DNA of 25,996 bases from DATFNV01 sp035266225 (GCA_035266225.1 DATFNV010000303.1:1-25996), one strand, 5' to 3'; shown: positions 13,621 to 21,900, counted from the stretch's first letter. Numbers and translations are program-made. Notes: generated by a model from the letters alone, not told the origin.

Positions 13621-14621
13621 CTGGCCCTGCCCCGGCCGTGTTCGCCACGGCGCCGCGCGTCTCCGTGGTGACGCCGGCCTACAACGAGTCCGCCAACCTG
13701 CCGCTGCTCTACGAGCGGCTGCGCGCCGTCCTCGACGCCCTGCCCGAGCCGGCGCCGTGGGAGTGGATCGTCATCGACGACCACTCGGCCGACAACACCT
13801 TCCAGGTCGTCTGCGCGTTGGCGGCGCGCGATCCCCGCGTGCGCGGCGTGCGTCTGGCGCGCAACTCCGGATCGCACACGGCCCTCGCCTACGGACTGCA
13901 TCACTGCCGCGGTGACTGCGCCGTGGTCCTCGCCGCCGACTTGCAGGATCCGCCCGAAATCTTGCCCGATCTGATTACAGGGTGGAAGAACGGGGCGCAG
14001 ATTGTTTGGGCCGTGCGCGCCGGGCGCGAGGGCGAGGCGGCCCAAACGGTGGCCTTCTCGCGCCTGTATTACTGGTTGATGCGGCGCGTCGTGGGCATGA
14101 AGGAACTGCCGCCGACGGGAGCCGACTTCTTCCTGCTCGACCGCGCCGTCCTCGACGCCTTCCGCGGTTTCCGCGAGTCCAACACCAGCATCCTCGCCCT
14201 GCTGACCTGGATGGGCTTCCGCCAGACGAGCATCTCTTATGTCAAGCAGGCGCGCGTCCACGGCCGGTCGGGTTGGACCTTCGCCAAGAAGCTAAAACTG
14301 GTCGTCGATTCGGTGACGGCCTTCACCTTCCTGCCGATCCGCGTCATGTCGTACGGCGGGTTGCTGGTGGCGCTGGCCGGGTTCGCCTACGCCGTGTTCG
14401 TCATCATCCACGCCCTGACCGGTTCGCCGACGGAAGGCTGGTCGTCGCTGATGGTCGTGGTCCTGGTCATGGGCGGCATTCAGATGCTCATGATGGGCGT
14501 GCTCGGGGAATACTTGTGGCGGGCGCTGGATGAGTCGCGGCGCCGGCCGCGCTACCTGATCGAGGCGGTCACCCCTTCGGGGCCGACCGAGGCGGGCGAT
14601 CCTACAGCCCCAACTCCTTGA
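13617..14621 (+). CDS. GtrB/ArnC/DPM1-like family 2 glycosyltransferase
   Basis: This 334-residue membrane-associated glycosyltransferase has a GT-A domain beginning SVVTPAYNESANLPLLYERL. It carries the acidic IDDHSADNT near residues 56-64 and the metal-binding AADLQDPPE near 107-115. Two hydrophobic segments follow (about 241-264 and 276-305), ending in GEYLWRALDESRRRPRYL. This layout is that of enzymes that put a sugar onto undecaprenyl phosphate or dolichyl phosphate at the inner face of the membrane. It is the last gene of the sugar operon and would pass a product to a GT-C membrane enzyme; the GT39-like protein at 6003-7613 is a plausible partner. The start overlaps the previous stop (ATGA). 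Its 3' end overlaps the convergent aspS gene by 20 bp. Confidence 0.88.
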   Translation: MTGPAPAVFATAPRVSVVTPAYNESANLPLLYERLRAVLDALPEPAPWEWIVIDDHSADNTFQVVCALAARDPRVRGVRLARNSGSHTALAYGLHHCRGDCAVVLAADLQDPPEILPDLITGWKNGAQIVWAVRAGREGEAAQTVAFSRLYYWLMRRVVGMKELPPTGADFFLLDRAVLDAFRGFRESNTSILALLTWMGFRQTSISYVKQARVHGRSGWTFAKKLKLVVDSVTAFTFLPIRVMSYGGLLVALAGFAYAVFVIIHALTGSPTEGWSSLMVVVLVMGGIQMLMMGVLGEYLWRALDESRRRPRYLIEAVTPSGPTEAGDPTAPTP

Positions 14622-16425
14622 GCTGTTTCGCGTCCACCGGCGCCGGCGCCCCGGTCATCAGGTCGCGCGCCTTCTGGTTCTTCGGGAAGGCGATGACGTC
14701 GCGGATGTTGCTCGTCCCGGAGAGCATCATCGCCAGCCGATCGATGCCCAGGGCGATGCCGCCGTGCGGCGGGGCGCCGAACTTGAGCGCGTCGAGCAGG
14801 AAGCCGAAGCGCTGCCGTGCCTGCTCCGGCGTCATGCCCAGCACCGCGAACAGCCGCGATTGCACCTCCGGATTGTGGATACGGATGCTGCCGCCGCCGC
14901 ACTCGTAACCGTTGATGACCAGGTCATAAGCCTTGGCCCGCACGCTGCCGGGGTCGCTCTCCAACCGGGACAGGTCCTCGTCCCTCGGCGCGGTGAATGG
15001 GTGGTGGTTGGCCGCCCAGCGCTTCTCCTCGTCATCCCAGATGAAGGACGGGAAATCGATCACCCACGCCACCTTGATGTCAGGGCGCGCCGGGTCGTAC
15101 AGCTTCAGGTCTTCGGCGAGCCGGGTGCGCGTGGTCCCGAGCACCTTGCAAACGACGTCTTCCTTGGCGGCTGCGATGATCTGAAGGTCCCCCGCCGCGG
15201 CCCCGAGGCGCTGCCGCTGGGCCTGCTGCGCCTCGGGCGGCAGGAACTTCTCGAAGAACGCAGCGAAGTTGTCCGGCTGAACCTTGGAGACGTCAACGAG
15301 CACGCCGCTGTTTTCCGGGGCGAGGCGCTGGGCGAACGTCTTCAGCTCGTCCATGCGTTTGCGCGAGAACTGCTCGGCCGCACCTTTGCCCACGAGACCA
15401 CGGACCTTCGCTCCTTGCGCGAGCAGCGCCCTCGTCGCCTCGTGCTGCGACTGCTGATGCAGGTCGGTCAAATCGACGATCTCCAGGTCATAGCGCAGGT
15501 CGGGCTTGTCGCTGCCGTACTTCAGCATCACGTCGGCATAGTTCAGGCGCGGCAGCGGCGTCGGGATCGTCACGCCCAGGCATTTGCCGAAAATCTCCGC
15601 CACCAGCCCCTCGATGACCTGGAAAATGTCGTCGCTGTCCACGAACGACATTTCGAGGTCGAGTTGTGTGAACTCCGGCTGGCGGTCGGCGCGCAGGTCC
15701 TCGTCGCGGAGGCAGCGGGCGATCTGGAAATACTTGTCGTAGCCGGCCACCATCAGCAGTTGCTTGTAAATCTGCGGCGACTGCGGCAGGGCGTACCAGT
15801 GCGGGCGGCCCGTCTGCTCGTCCTGGTTGACGCGGCTGGGCACCAGGTAGTCGCGGGCCCCTTCGGGGGTGCTGCGGCCCAGCAGCGGCGTCTCGATCTC
15901 CAGGAAGCCCTGGGCGTCGAGGTGGTCGCGGATGACCTTGTTGAGGCGGTGGCGCATCGCCAGGGTGCGCTGCAGTGACGCCCGGCGCAGGTCGAGGAAG
16001 CGGTACTGCAAGCGCAGGTCCTCGTTGGCCAGTTGTTGCGGGTCGCCGAACGTCTGCCCTTCCTTCGGGATCGACATGACCTCGATCGGCGAGTTGGGGC
16101 AGCGGTTGAGAATGTGGACCTCGTCGGCCACCACCTCGATGTCGCCGGTCGCCAGTTTCGAGTTGTGCTTGTCGGGGAGGCGCTCGCGGACGCGCCCCTT
16201 GATGGCCAGGACGAACTCGCTGCGCACTTCCTGCCCGGCGGCGAACGGTTCGGCGTGGTCGGACTCGACGACGACCTGGGTCAGGCCGTAGCGGTCGCGC
16301 AGGTCCACGAACACCTGATCGGGATACGCCCGGTAGCTGTTGACCCAGCCGTTGAGGACGACGGTCTTGCCGACGTCGGCTTCGCGCAACTCGCCGCAGG
16401 TGTGTGTGCGTCGCAACAGGGCCAT
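14602..16425 (-). CDS. aspS: Aspartyl-tRNA synthetase (bacterial type with GAD insertion)
   Basis: This class IIb synthetase charges tRNA with aspartate. Its 607 residues match the bacterial form: an N-terminal OB-fold anticodon domain (about 1-110), a catalytic core with motif 2 (ARCLRDEDLRADRQPEF, about 235-252), a GAD insertion domain (about 290-420) and motif 3 (GIALGIDRLAMM, about 556-567). The ATPEGARDYLVPSR-like region reads STPEGARDYLVPSR. The OB-fold loop that normally reads RRDxGG before the IDLRD strand is here YRAYPDQ, which may affect anticodon recognition. Whether the enzyme is discriminating or also charges tRNA-Asn cannot be decided by reading. The ATG at 16425 follows AAGGAAAAAGG. 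A TATAAT lies at 16499-16494. Confidence 0.96.
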   Translation of the reverse strand: MALLRRTHTCGELREADVGKTVVLNGWVNSYRAYPDQVFVDLRDRYGLTQVVVESDHAEPFAAGQEVRSEFVLAIKGRVRERLPDKHNSKLATGDIEVVADEVHILNRCPNSPIEVMSIPKEGQTFGDPQQLANEDLRLQYRFLDLRRASLQRTLAMRHRLNKVIRDHLDAQGFLEIETPLLGRSTPEGARDYLVPSRVNQDEQTGRPHWYALPQSPQIYKQLLMVAGYDKYFQIARCLRDEDLRADRQPEFTQLDLEMSFVDSDDIFQVIEGLVAEIFGKCLGVTIPTPLPRLNYADVMLKYGSDKPDLRYDLEIVDLTDLHQQSQHEATRALLAQGAKVRGLVGKGAAEQFSRKRMDELKTFAQRLAPENSGVLVDVSKVQPDNFAAFFEKFLPPEAQQAQRQRLGAAAGDLQIIAAAKEDVVCKVLGTTRTRLAEDLKLYDPARPDIKVAWVIDFPSFIWDDEEKRWAANHHPFTAPRDEDLSRLESDPGSVRAKAYDLVINGYECGGGSIRIHNPEVQSRLFAVLGMTPEQARQRFGFLLDALKFGAPPHGGIALGIDRLAMMLSGTSNIRDVIAFPKNQKARDLMTGAPAPVDAKQLKELGL

Positions 16426-16493
16426 GACCTTTTTCCTTGCTTTCGACTCGCCTTTGTGGGCATGATGTCCCCGGATGAGGAGGCATACCTGGG

Positions 16494-16499
16494 ATTATA
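16494..16499 (-). promoter_or_regulatory. Probable -10 element of aspS
   Basis: A perfect TATAAT is read on the minus strand about 70 bp upstream of the aspS ATG. The position of the expected -35 box (about 16517-16522) falls inside the left arm of the 29-bp inverted repeat and shows only GCGAGC. The promoter therefore depends on a non-consensus or repeat-borne -35. Confidence 0.45.
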
Positions 16500-16505
16500 G
16501 GGAAA

Positions 16506-16569
16506 GTTGAGCGGCGGCTCGCAGGGCCGCGCGTGGATCGACGCGCGGCCCTGCGAGCCGCCGCTCAAC
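16506..16569. repeat. Perfect 29-bp inverted repeat with 6-nt loop
   Basis: The left arm at 16506-16534 (GTTGAGCGGCGGCTCGCAGG...) is exactly complementary to the right arm at 16541-16569, with GGATCG as the loop. It sits between the aspS promoter and the 3' end of tRNA-Arg, both on the minus strand. It could therefore stop transcription coming from the tRNA gene, although no T-run follows on that strand. A recent palindromic mobile repeat is also possible, since no arm substitutions have accumulated. Confidence 0.9.
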
Positions 16570-16596
16570 GGAAGAAGTGTCTTGTGCGTAAGTCAC

Positions 16597-16670
16597 TATC
16601 CCCGACAGGATTCGAACCTGTAGCCTGCGGCTCCGGAGGCCGCCGCTCTATCCAATTGAGCTACGGGGAC
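16597..16670 (-). tRNA. tRNA-Arg, anticodon CCG
   Basis: A complete cloverleaf is read on the minus strand. It has a 7-bp acceptor stem (GTCCCCG with CGGGGAT, ending in one G-T pair), a GCTC/GAGC D-stem with loop AATTGGATA, and an anticodon stem GCGGC/GCCGC with loop CTCCGGA, giving anticodon CCG for CGG codons. The variable loop is AGGCT and the T-arm is ACAGG-TTCGAAT-CCTGT. The discriminator is A. CCA is not encoded and must be added by the CCA-adding enzyme. Confidence 0.97.
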
Positions 16671-16699
16671 GTTTGCCCGGGTTGGTCGAGCCTGGTTGG

Positions 16700-16727
16700 A
16701 TTATATCGCGTCCTCCCCGCCTGTCCA
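16700..16727 (-). promoter_or_regulatory. Sigma70-type promoter of tRNA-Arg
   Basis: On the minus strand TGGACA (16727-16722), a 16-bp spacer and TATAAT (16705-16700) form a near-consensus promoter. Transcription would begin about 23 nt before the mature tRNA 5' end at 16670. Confidence 0.72.
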
Positions 16728-16819
16728 TCCCCGGGGCGCGCCGGCCCTTGCGACGGTCGCCGGCGTGCCGTACACTCTGGCTCGGCGGACCACGCCATTT
16801 CCCCGGAGGAACACGACTC

Positions 16820-17944
16820 ATGCCAGCCGAATCCGAGAAGAAGTTCCTGACCAACCCCGACAACTTCACCGACGTCAGCCGCGGCGACCCGAAGCCGCAC
16901 TCCCTCAAGGGCGAGGCCCTGGTCAAGGCGCGGCTGACCCCGGAAACCTGGCGGCTGGAGATCGTCAGCGACGGGTCCACGGAACTGGAGAAGCCGCGCA
17001 AGCTCGAAGACAGCACGGCCATCGACCTGCCGGCGCTGCAGGACCTCGGCAAGAAGCACGCGCTGCGCTTCCTGAAGGCGATGCAGTGCCTGAACATCGC
17101 GCAGCCGCTGGGGCAGGGCTTGTGGGAAGGGGTGCCGCTGCGCGAGGTCCTGCGGCTGGCCGGCAAGGTCAACAACGTCCGCCGCGTCTACTGGTGGGGC
17201 TACCACAACGACGATCCCAAGCAACTCTTCCAGTCGTCGCTGGGCTACAACCAGGTGATGGAGACGCCGCCGTGGGACCTGCCGGTGTTCGTCGCCTATC
17301 GCCTCAACGGCGAGCCCATCTCGCTGGTCCGCGGCGGGCCGGTGCGCATGGTCGTGCCGTGGGCGCACGGCTTCAAGTCGATCAAGTGGTTGCGGCGCGT
17401 CACGCTGACCAACGACTTCAAGGCGAACGACACCTACGCGAACGCCAATAACGACCCCGATTCGTATCTCAAAACAATGGCCCGCATCGACGACGGCCCG
17501 GAGGCGTTCAAGGCCGGTGAGCGGGTCGCCATGACGGGCGTGGCGATGGTCGGCTGGTCGGGGCTGAAGCGCGTGGAATACTGGCTGCGCCCCGACTCCG
17601 GCACGCACGGCACTCTGGCCGCGGATGACCCGGCCTGGCGCGCGGCGAAGTGGGAGGCGTGCCGCATCGAGCCGGCGCCGGACGACTGGGGCGGTCGCCT
17701 GCCGGACGGCGTCCTGCCGAAGGACGTCTGGGGTTTCGACCGCGAGAAGGGGCGGCCGAAGGAGTGGCCGATGCGCTTCAGCGTGGCGCGCTGGACCGTC
17801 ACCCTCACCGGGCTGGCGCCCGGGGCGTACGAGTTCCGCGTCCGCAGCGTGGACCTCAACGGCTTCGCCCAGCCGGAGCCACGCCCCTACCCCAAATCGG
17901 GACGAAACGAGATCCAGTACAAGCCCATCGTGGTGATGGCGTGA
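16820..17944 (+). CDS. Sulfite-oxidase-family molybdopterin oxidoreductase
   Basis: This 374-residue molybdoenzyme of the sulfite oxidase family has a Mo-cofactor domain (about residues 40-215). Its likely metal-ligand cysteine is Cys90 in AMQCLNIAQ, followed by WEGVPLREVLRLAG and the conserved GGPVRMVVPWAHGFKSIKWL block (about 172-191). The C-terminal part (about 220-374) fits the Mo-co dimerisation domain and ends in the motif NGFAQPEPRPYPKSGRN. Relatives oxidise sulfite or related small molecules and pass electrons to a cytochrome. No twin-arginine signal or other leader is visible: the N-terminus MPAESEKKFLTNPDNF is polar. No cytochrome partner gene adjoins it. The ATG at 16820 follows CGGAGGA. 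It is transcribed away from tRNA-Arg, with 149 bp between them. The substrate is not proven. Confidence 0.86.
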   Translation: MPAESEKKFLTNPDNFTDVSRGDPKPHSLKGEALVKARLTPETWRLEIVSDGSTELEKPRKLEDSTAIDLPALQDLGKKHALRFLKAMQCLNIAQPLGQGLWEGVPLREVLRLAGKVNNVRRVYWWGYHNDDPKQLFQSSLGYNQVMETPPWDLPVFVAYRLNGEPISLVRGGPVRMVVPWAHGFKSIKWLRRVTLTNDFKANDTYANANNDPDSYLKTMARIDDGPEAFKAGERVAMTGVAMVGWSGLKRVEYWLRPDSGTHGTLAADDPAWRAAKWEACRIEPAPDDWGGRLPDGVLPKDVWGFDREKGRPKEWPMRFSVARWTVTLTGLAPGAYEFRVRSVDLNGFAQPEPRPYPKSGRNEIQYKPIVVMA

Positions 17945-17954
17945 ACGCGGCACT

Positions 17955-18040
17955 CCGGCGAGGATGAAGCTCACACAAGCCTGATGTGCCAGGCAGTGGG
18001 CCTGGCCCATCAGGCTCGCGGTCCACGTGTGCCTCGCCGG
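17955..18040. terminator. Large nested hairpin between convergent gene ends
   Basis: Complementary blocks nest in order. They are CCGGCGAGG (17955-17963) with CCTCGCCGG (18032-18040), CACAC (17972-17976) with GTGTG (18027-18031), AGCCTGATG with CATCAGGCT (18009-18017), and GCCAGGC (17988-17994) with GCCTGGC (18000-18006). It starts 11 bp after the molybdoenzyme stop and ends 30 bp before the stop of the opposing TPR fragment, which suits a two-way terminator. There is no T-tract. Confidence 0.65.
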
Positions 18041-18069
18041 GAGTCGTGCCCAATCGCTTGCGGCTGGCC

Positions 18070-18335
18070 CTACGGCGCCTCGAGCAGCCCCTTCGCCTCC
18101 TCGCGGAAGCGGATCAGTTCCGCATCGCCCGCTTTGTTCTTCTCCATCCAGCCAACGGCCTTGTCGTACCAGCGCGGGACCTCGTCGGCGTGGCCGAGCC
18201 GGTGGTGCGCCATCGCCAGAACGAACCAGTCGAAGGCGTCGCCGCCGTGGCGCAGGGTCATCGCCTTTTCCAGTTCCGTCACGGCCTCCTGCCATTCCCC
18301 GGCCCGGTAGAGGGCGGCCCCGCCGCACGACGCAC
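18070..18335 (-). pseudogene. C-terminal fragment of a TPR-repeat protein, 5' end lost
   Basis: In frame from about 18335 to the stop at 18070 the sequence reads as TPR-like helices: AALYRAGEWQEAVTELEKAM, then DAFDWFVLAMAHHRLGHADE, then a closing helix RWYDKAVGWMEKNKAG and LIRFREEAKGLLEAP. This matches the terminal repeats of long planctomycete TPR proteins, often attached to serine/threonine kinases. No start or upstream repeats exist: the frame breaks into C-rich sequence and then the transposase fragment. A GTG-initiated 70-residue peptide (from 18282) is possible but has no clear ribosome site. The likely history is insertion or deletion by the IS element next to it. Confidence 0.72.
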
Positions 18336-18341
18336 CTCCGA

Positions 18342-18364
18342 CCCCTTACCCCTACCCCTACCCC
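18342..18364 (-). other. G-quadruplex-type run
   Basis: The minus strand has four GGGG tracts separated by TA, TA and TAA, with further G-runs just upstream (18368-18377). Its plus-strand complement is a CCCCTA tandem. It supplies the stop codon (18358-18360) of the transposase fragment and lies exactly at the break in the TPR frame. Confidence 0.7.
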
Positions 18365-18810
18365 TGGCCCTTCCCCCCACAGCCCGCCACCGTCCCTGCC
18401 CCGTAAACCTCCCGCGGCGTCCGGTAGCCCAACGTCTGGTGCGGCCGCTCGTACCCGTAGAAGCAGAAGTACGCCCCGAGACTCTCCTCCGCCTCCCGGC
18501 CCCCGCCGTACGACTTGAGATAAATCTCCTCGTACTTCACCGTCCGCCATAACCGCCCCACAAAGACGTTGTCTAGCGCCCGCCCCCGCCCGTCCCTGCT
18601 GATCGCTATCCCCTCCCGCCCCAGACGGCCCGTGAACGCCGGGCACGTGAACTGCGACCCCTGGTCGGTGTTGAAGACCTCCGGCCGGCCCCAGCACAAC
18701 CCCTCCTCCAGCGCCTCCAGGCAGAACGCCCCGTCCAGGCTGTTCGACAGCCGCCACGACAGCACGAATCGGCTGTACCAGTCCAGCACCGCCGTCAGGT
18801 ACAAGAACCC
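18358..18810 (-). pseudogene. IS3-family transposase (OrfB integrase core) fragment
   Basis: The reading frame covers the C-terminal half of an IS3-type rve/DDE integrase: LTAVLDWYSRFVLSWRLS, FNTDQGSQFT with the second catalytic Asp, then RGRALDNVFVGRLWRTVKYE and the closing ERPHQTLGYRTPREVYG. The N-terminal half, including the first catalytic Asp (normally in a TDITY-like motif), is absent. The position normally held by the catalytic Glu (VERLW) is Gly here (VGRLW). No OrfA and no terminal inverted repeats are visible. The element is therefore dead and only a scar. The frame opens near 18810, just after a short hairpin, and ends in the G-rich run. It lies between the TPR fragment and the 3' end of the large haem protein. 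Confidence 0.88.
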
Positions 18811-18817
18811 GTAAGGA

Positions 18818-18836
18818 CGCAGGCGACTTGCCTGCG
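18818..18836. terminator. Short hairpin downstream of the haem/DUF2891 gene
   Basis: CGCAGGC (18818-18824) and GCCTGCG (18830-18836) form a 7-bp stem with a GACTT loop, 66 bp past the stop of the minus-strand gene at 18902 and at the edge of the transposase fragment. It could end transcription of that gene or be an IS-border or intergenic repeat. There is no T-tract. Confidence 0.4.
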
Positions 18837-18901
18837 CTGGCGGGGGGCCTGCGGGCGGTGGAGCCGGGACTCCAACCCGACAGCGTCACCGCCTGCCTGT
18901 A

Positions 18902-21900
18902 TCAGTCCGCCGAGGGTGTCGAGAGCAGGTAGACGGCGAACGAAGCCAGCCAGTGCTCTCCCACGTAGTCGCCGCTGGCGACGTGGCGCAGCGCCGCCTC
19001 CGCGTGGCGCGTCGCCGACTCCGCCAGGACCTTGCGCGCCGGGTCGTCCCGGGGCAGCGCCGCCGCGATGCTGCGCAGGCACCAGGCGCGACTCAGGTTG
19101 AGGCCATCCAGGTGGACCAGCTGCGGGTCGCTGCGGTCCGTCACCTTCGCCGACTCGAACAGCGTCTTCGGCTCGCCTTTCGTCAGGTCCGGCAGGAAGC
19201 GCCGCAACCAGGTCGGGAACTCGGCCGGCGGCAGCACGCGCCGCATCAGGTCCGCCTCCATCAGGCTCGGCGAAATGAAGTCGGCCCCGTCCGGCTCCCA
19301 GGACGCCGGAATCCCCACGTCCCGGGCGAAGTAATCTCGGCTCCGCTTCTCGATCAGCTCGCGCAGCCGCTCGTGGCCCACCGCCCGGGCGTAGTCCAGG
19401 GCGAAGGCCAGCCCGAACGCCGTGTTCGGATGAACGCCGCTACGAATCGGGTAGGTCTGCTTCGGCAGAAAGGCGAGGTAGCGGTCCACGATGGTGTCGG
19501 CCAGCGGCCGCAGGTTCTTCGACCATTCCCGGGCCTGGGGGTCGTCCCAGCCGTGCAGTTCCTCGGCCAATTTCAGCAGCCACGCCCAGCCGTAGGTCCG
19601 CTCGAACGAGCGGCGGTTCGGCGTGGCGAAGTAATCGGCCTCGGCCTGGAGGTGTTTCGCCGTCAGGTTCTCCGCCAGGGCGGCGCGGATTTCCTTCCCC
19701 TCGGGCAATTCGGGGAACAGGCGCAGCAGCCGCACCAGCATCCAGTGGCCGTGAACCGAGGAGTGCCAGTCGTAGCAACCGTAGAAGGCGGGGTGCGTCG
19801 CCCGCGGCGACTTGACGTCCGCCTCACCGTTCACGACGTCGCCCGGCTTATTCGGGTACTCCTTGCGGATGCCCTTGAGGGCCAGGCGGGCGAAGGCCGA
19901 TGCCTGTTCCTGCGTCATCGTCGGCGCCTCCCTGGCGGCCTGCTTGATCGAGTTCAGGTACGCCAGCAGGTCCGCCATCCCCTGCAGGTCCACCTGCTTC
20001 TCCAACCCCTCGGGCATGAACGACATCCCTGTACTCCGCAGATCGGCGATGTTCACGCGGAGCACCGTCTCGCTGGTGCCGTCGGCGCGGCATATGGTGA
20101 TGTCGTTGGCCGTCTCCGCCGTGATCATGCCGGTGAGGGTGCGGCCCTTCTCGGTTTCCAGGTAGTAGCTGAGGTACTTCGGCAGCACCTCGCGGTTCGG
20201 GTCGAGGACGTTGAGCACGATCGCTTCGTTCCCGCGGTCGCGGATCGCCAACAGCTCGGCCCCGACCGCCTCGCCCACTCCCTCCAGCCGGTGGCACGAC
20301 GAGCAGACGTTCTTGAAGAGCGCCTTGCCCCGGGCCGCGTCGCCCGGGAGCGTCAGCGCTTTCTGATAGGACGCGACGACGTCGGCCCGCCTGGAGAGGG
20401 CCGTCCCGGCGAAGAGGCGCGCGGCGCGCGCGCGGAGGGCCTTGTCCGCCGACCCCTGGAGCAACTGAATGCGGGCCGGGTCCACGTCGCCGGTCTTCAC
20501 CTTGCCGGCCTCGACCGCGTCGAGGAAGGCGCCGACCCAGGCCGGCCGGGCGAAGAGCGTCTCGGCCGCGGTCGCCCGCTGCCGCGGACTCAGCCCCGGC
20601 CAGGTGGCAAGGATCAGGGCCGGCACGTCGGAGTCGTCGAAGCGAGCGAGGGTCTCCAGCGCCGCGGCCTGCACCGGCTGCGGCTGGCGCGGCTTCAGGC
20701 AGTCGGCGAACAGGTCGCGCCCCTCGGCGAACGGCGCCAGGCCCAGCGCCCGCACCGCGGCGGCGCGCTCGGCGGCCGGCCGCCGTTCGTCGGCGGCTGT
20801 CCTGCGGGCGTCGCGCAGCAGCTCGGCGAGGAGGGCGCCGGCCTTGCCACCGCCCGCCCCGCTCAGCTTCGCGCGCCCCGCCGCCGGTTGCCGGCTCACC
20901 AGGCTGCGCACGACTTCCTGGGCCAGCGCCTTTTCGGAGTCGGGCAGGTCGTCGAGGGCCTTGACCACCGCGGCCACCTCGTTCGCCCGGTTGGCCGCGC
21001 CGGTCTGCACCGCCAGCGCCGCCAGCAGCGCCTTGCCGTGCGCCGTGCCGCGGACGGCCTTGTCGGCGGCGAGGGCGCCGAAGAGTTCGCCGCCGCGCGC
21101 GCCGGCCGAGCTGAGGATGGCGAGGCGGAACCAGGCGTCGGCGCCGTCGCTCACGGCCAGTTTCCCCAGCGCCTTAGCCGGCACCTCCCCGCCGAGCGAG
21201 CCGAGCGAGAAGGCGAGTTGGTAGCGCACCCGCACGTCGCCGTCGCCGGTCATCGCGCCGAGCTTCGCGCGCACTTCTGGGGCTTCCTCGAAGGGCTCCG
21301 CCAGCCGCACGGCGTGCTCGCGGACGTGTGCGTCGGGGTCGTCCAGCCCCTTGAGGACCTGCCGCGCCTCCAGGGCCTTGAGCCCGTCGAGGGCGTACAG
21401 GGCGTGCGTCCGGCCGAGGGGCGATTTCGACGCGGCGGCGAGTCGCTTCAGCGGCGCGACGGCGGCGCGGTCCTGGCGCTGGTAGAGCAGGCGCGACGCC
21501 GTGTCGCGGTGCCAGCCGTCGGGGTGCTCGAGCAGGGCCACCAGCTCCGCCGTCGTGGCCTGGCCCAGGCGCGGCAGCTTCGGCCGCTTGAACCCTTCCG
21601 GCACGATGCGGTAGATGCGGCCGCGGTCGATGCCGCTGGAGACGTCGAGGTGTTTGAGGATCTGCGGCGGCAGGAACTTCGCCCCCTCGATCAATTCGCG
21701 GTACATGTCGATGACGTACAGGCAGCCGTCGGGGCCGTTGGCGAACTGCACCGGCCGGAACCAGTTGTCGCTCGACGCCAGGAACTCCACGTCCCGGTCC
21801 GCCCGCAGCGCCGTCAGGCCGACGCCGTTCGGCTCCAGACGGGCGCGGTAGACGAGGTTGTTGGCCACCTCGCCGACGAAGACGTTGCCGCGATACTCCT

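Noticed and set aside
14764..15978. A 404-codon plus-strand frame
   Set aside because: It is antisense to aspS, whose class II motifs are unmistakable.
18342..18364. The CCCCTA tandem as a CRISPR or true telomeric array
   Set aside because: The units are only six or seven bases with no spacers and just a few copies; it is reported as a G-quadruplex-type run instead.
16661..18889. A 742-codon minus-strand frame over the molybdoenzyme and transposase fragment
   Set aside because: It runs across the tRNA, antisense to the molybdoenzyme and out of frame with the transposase; no domain can be read in it.
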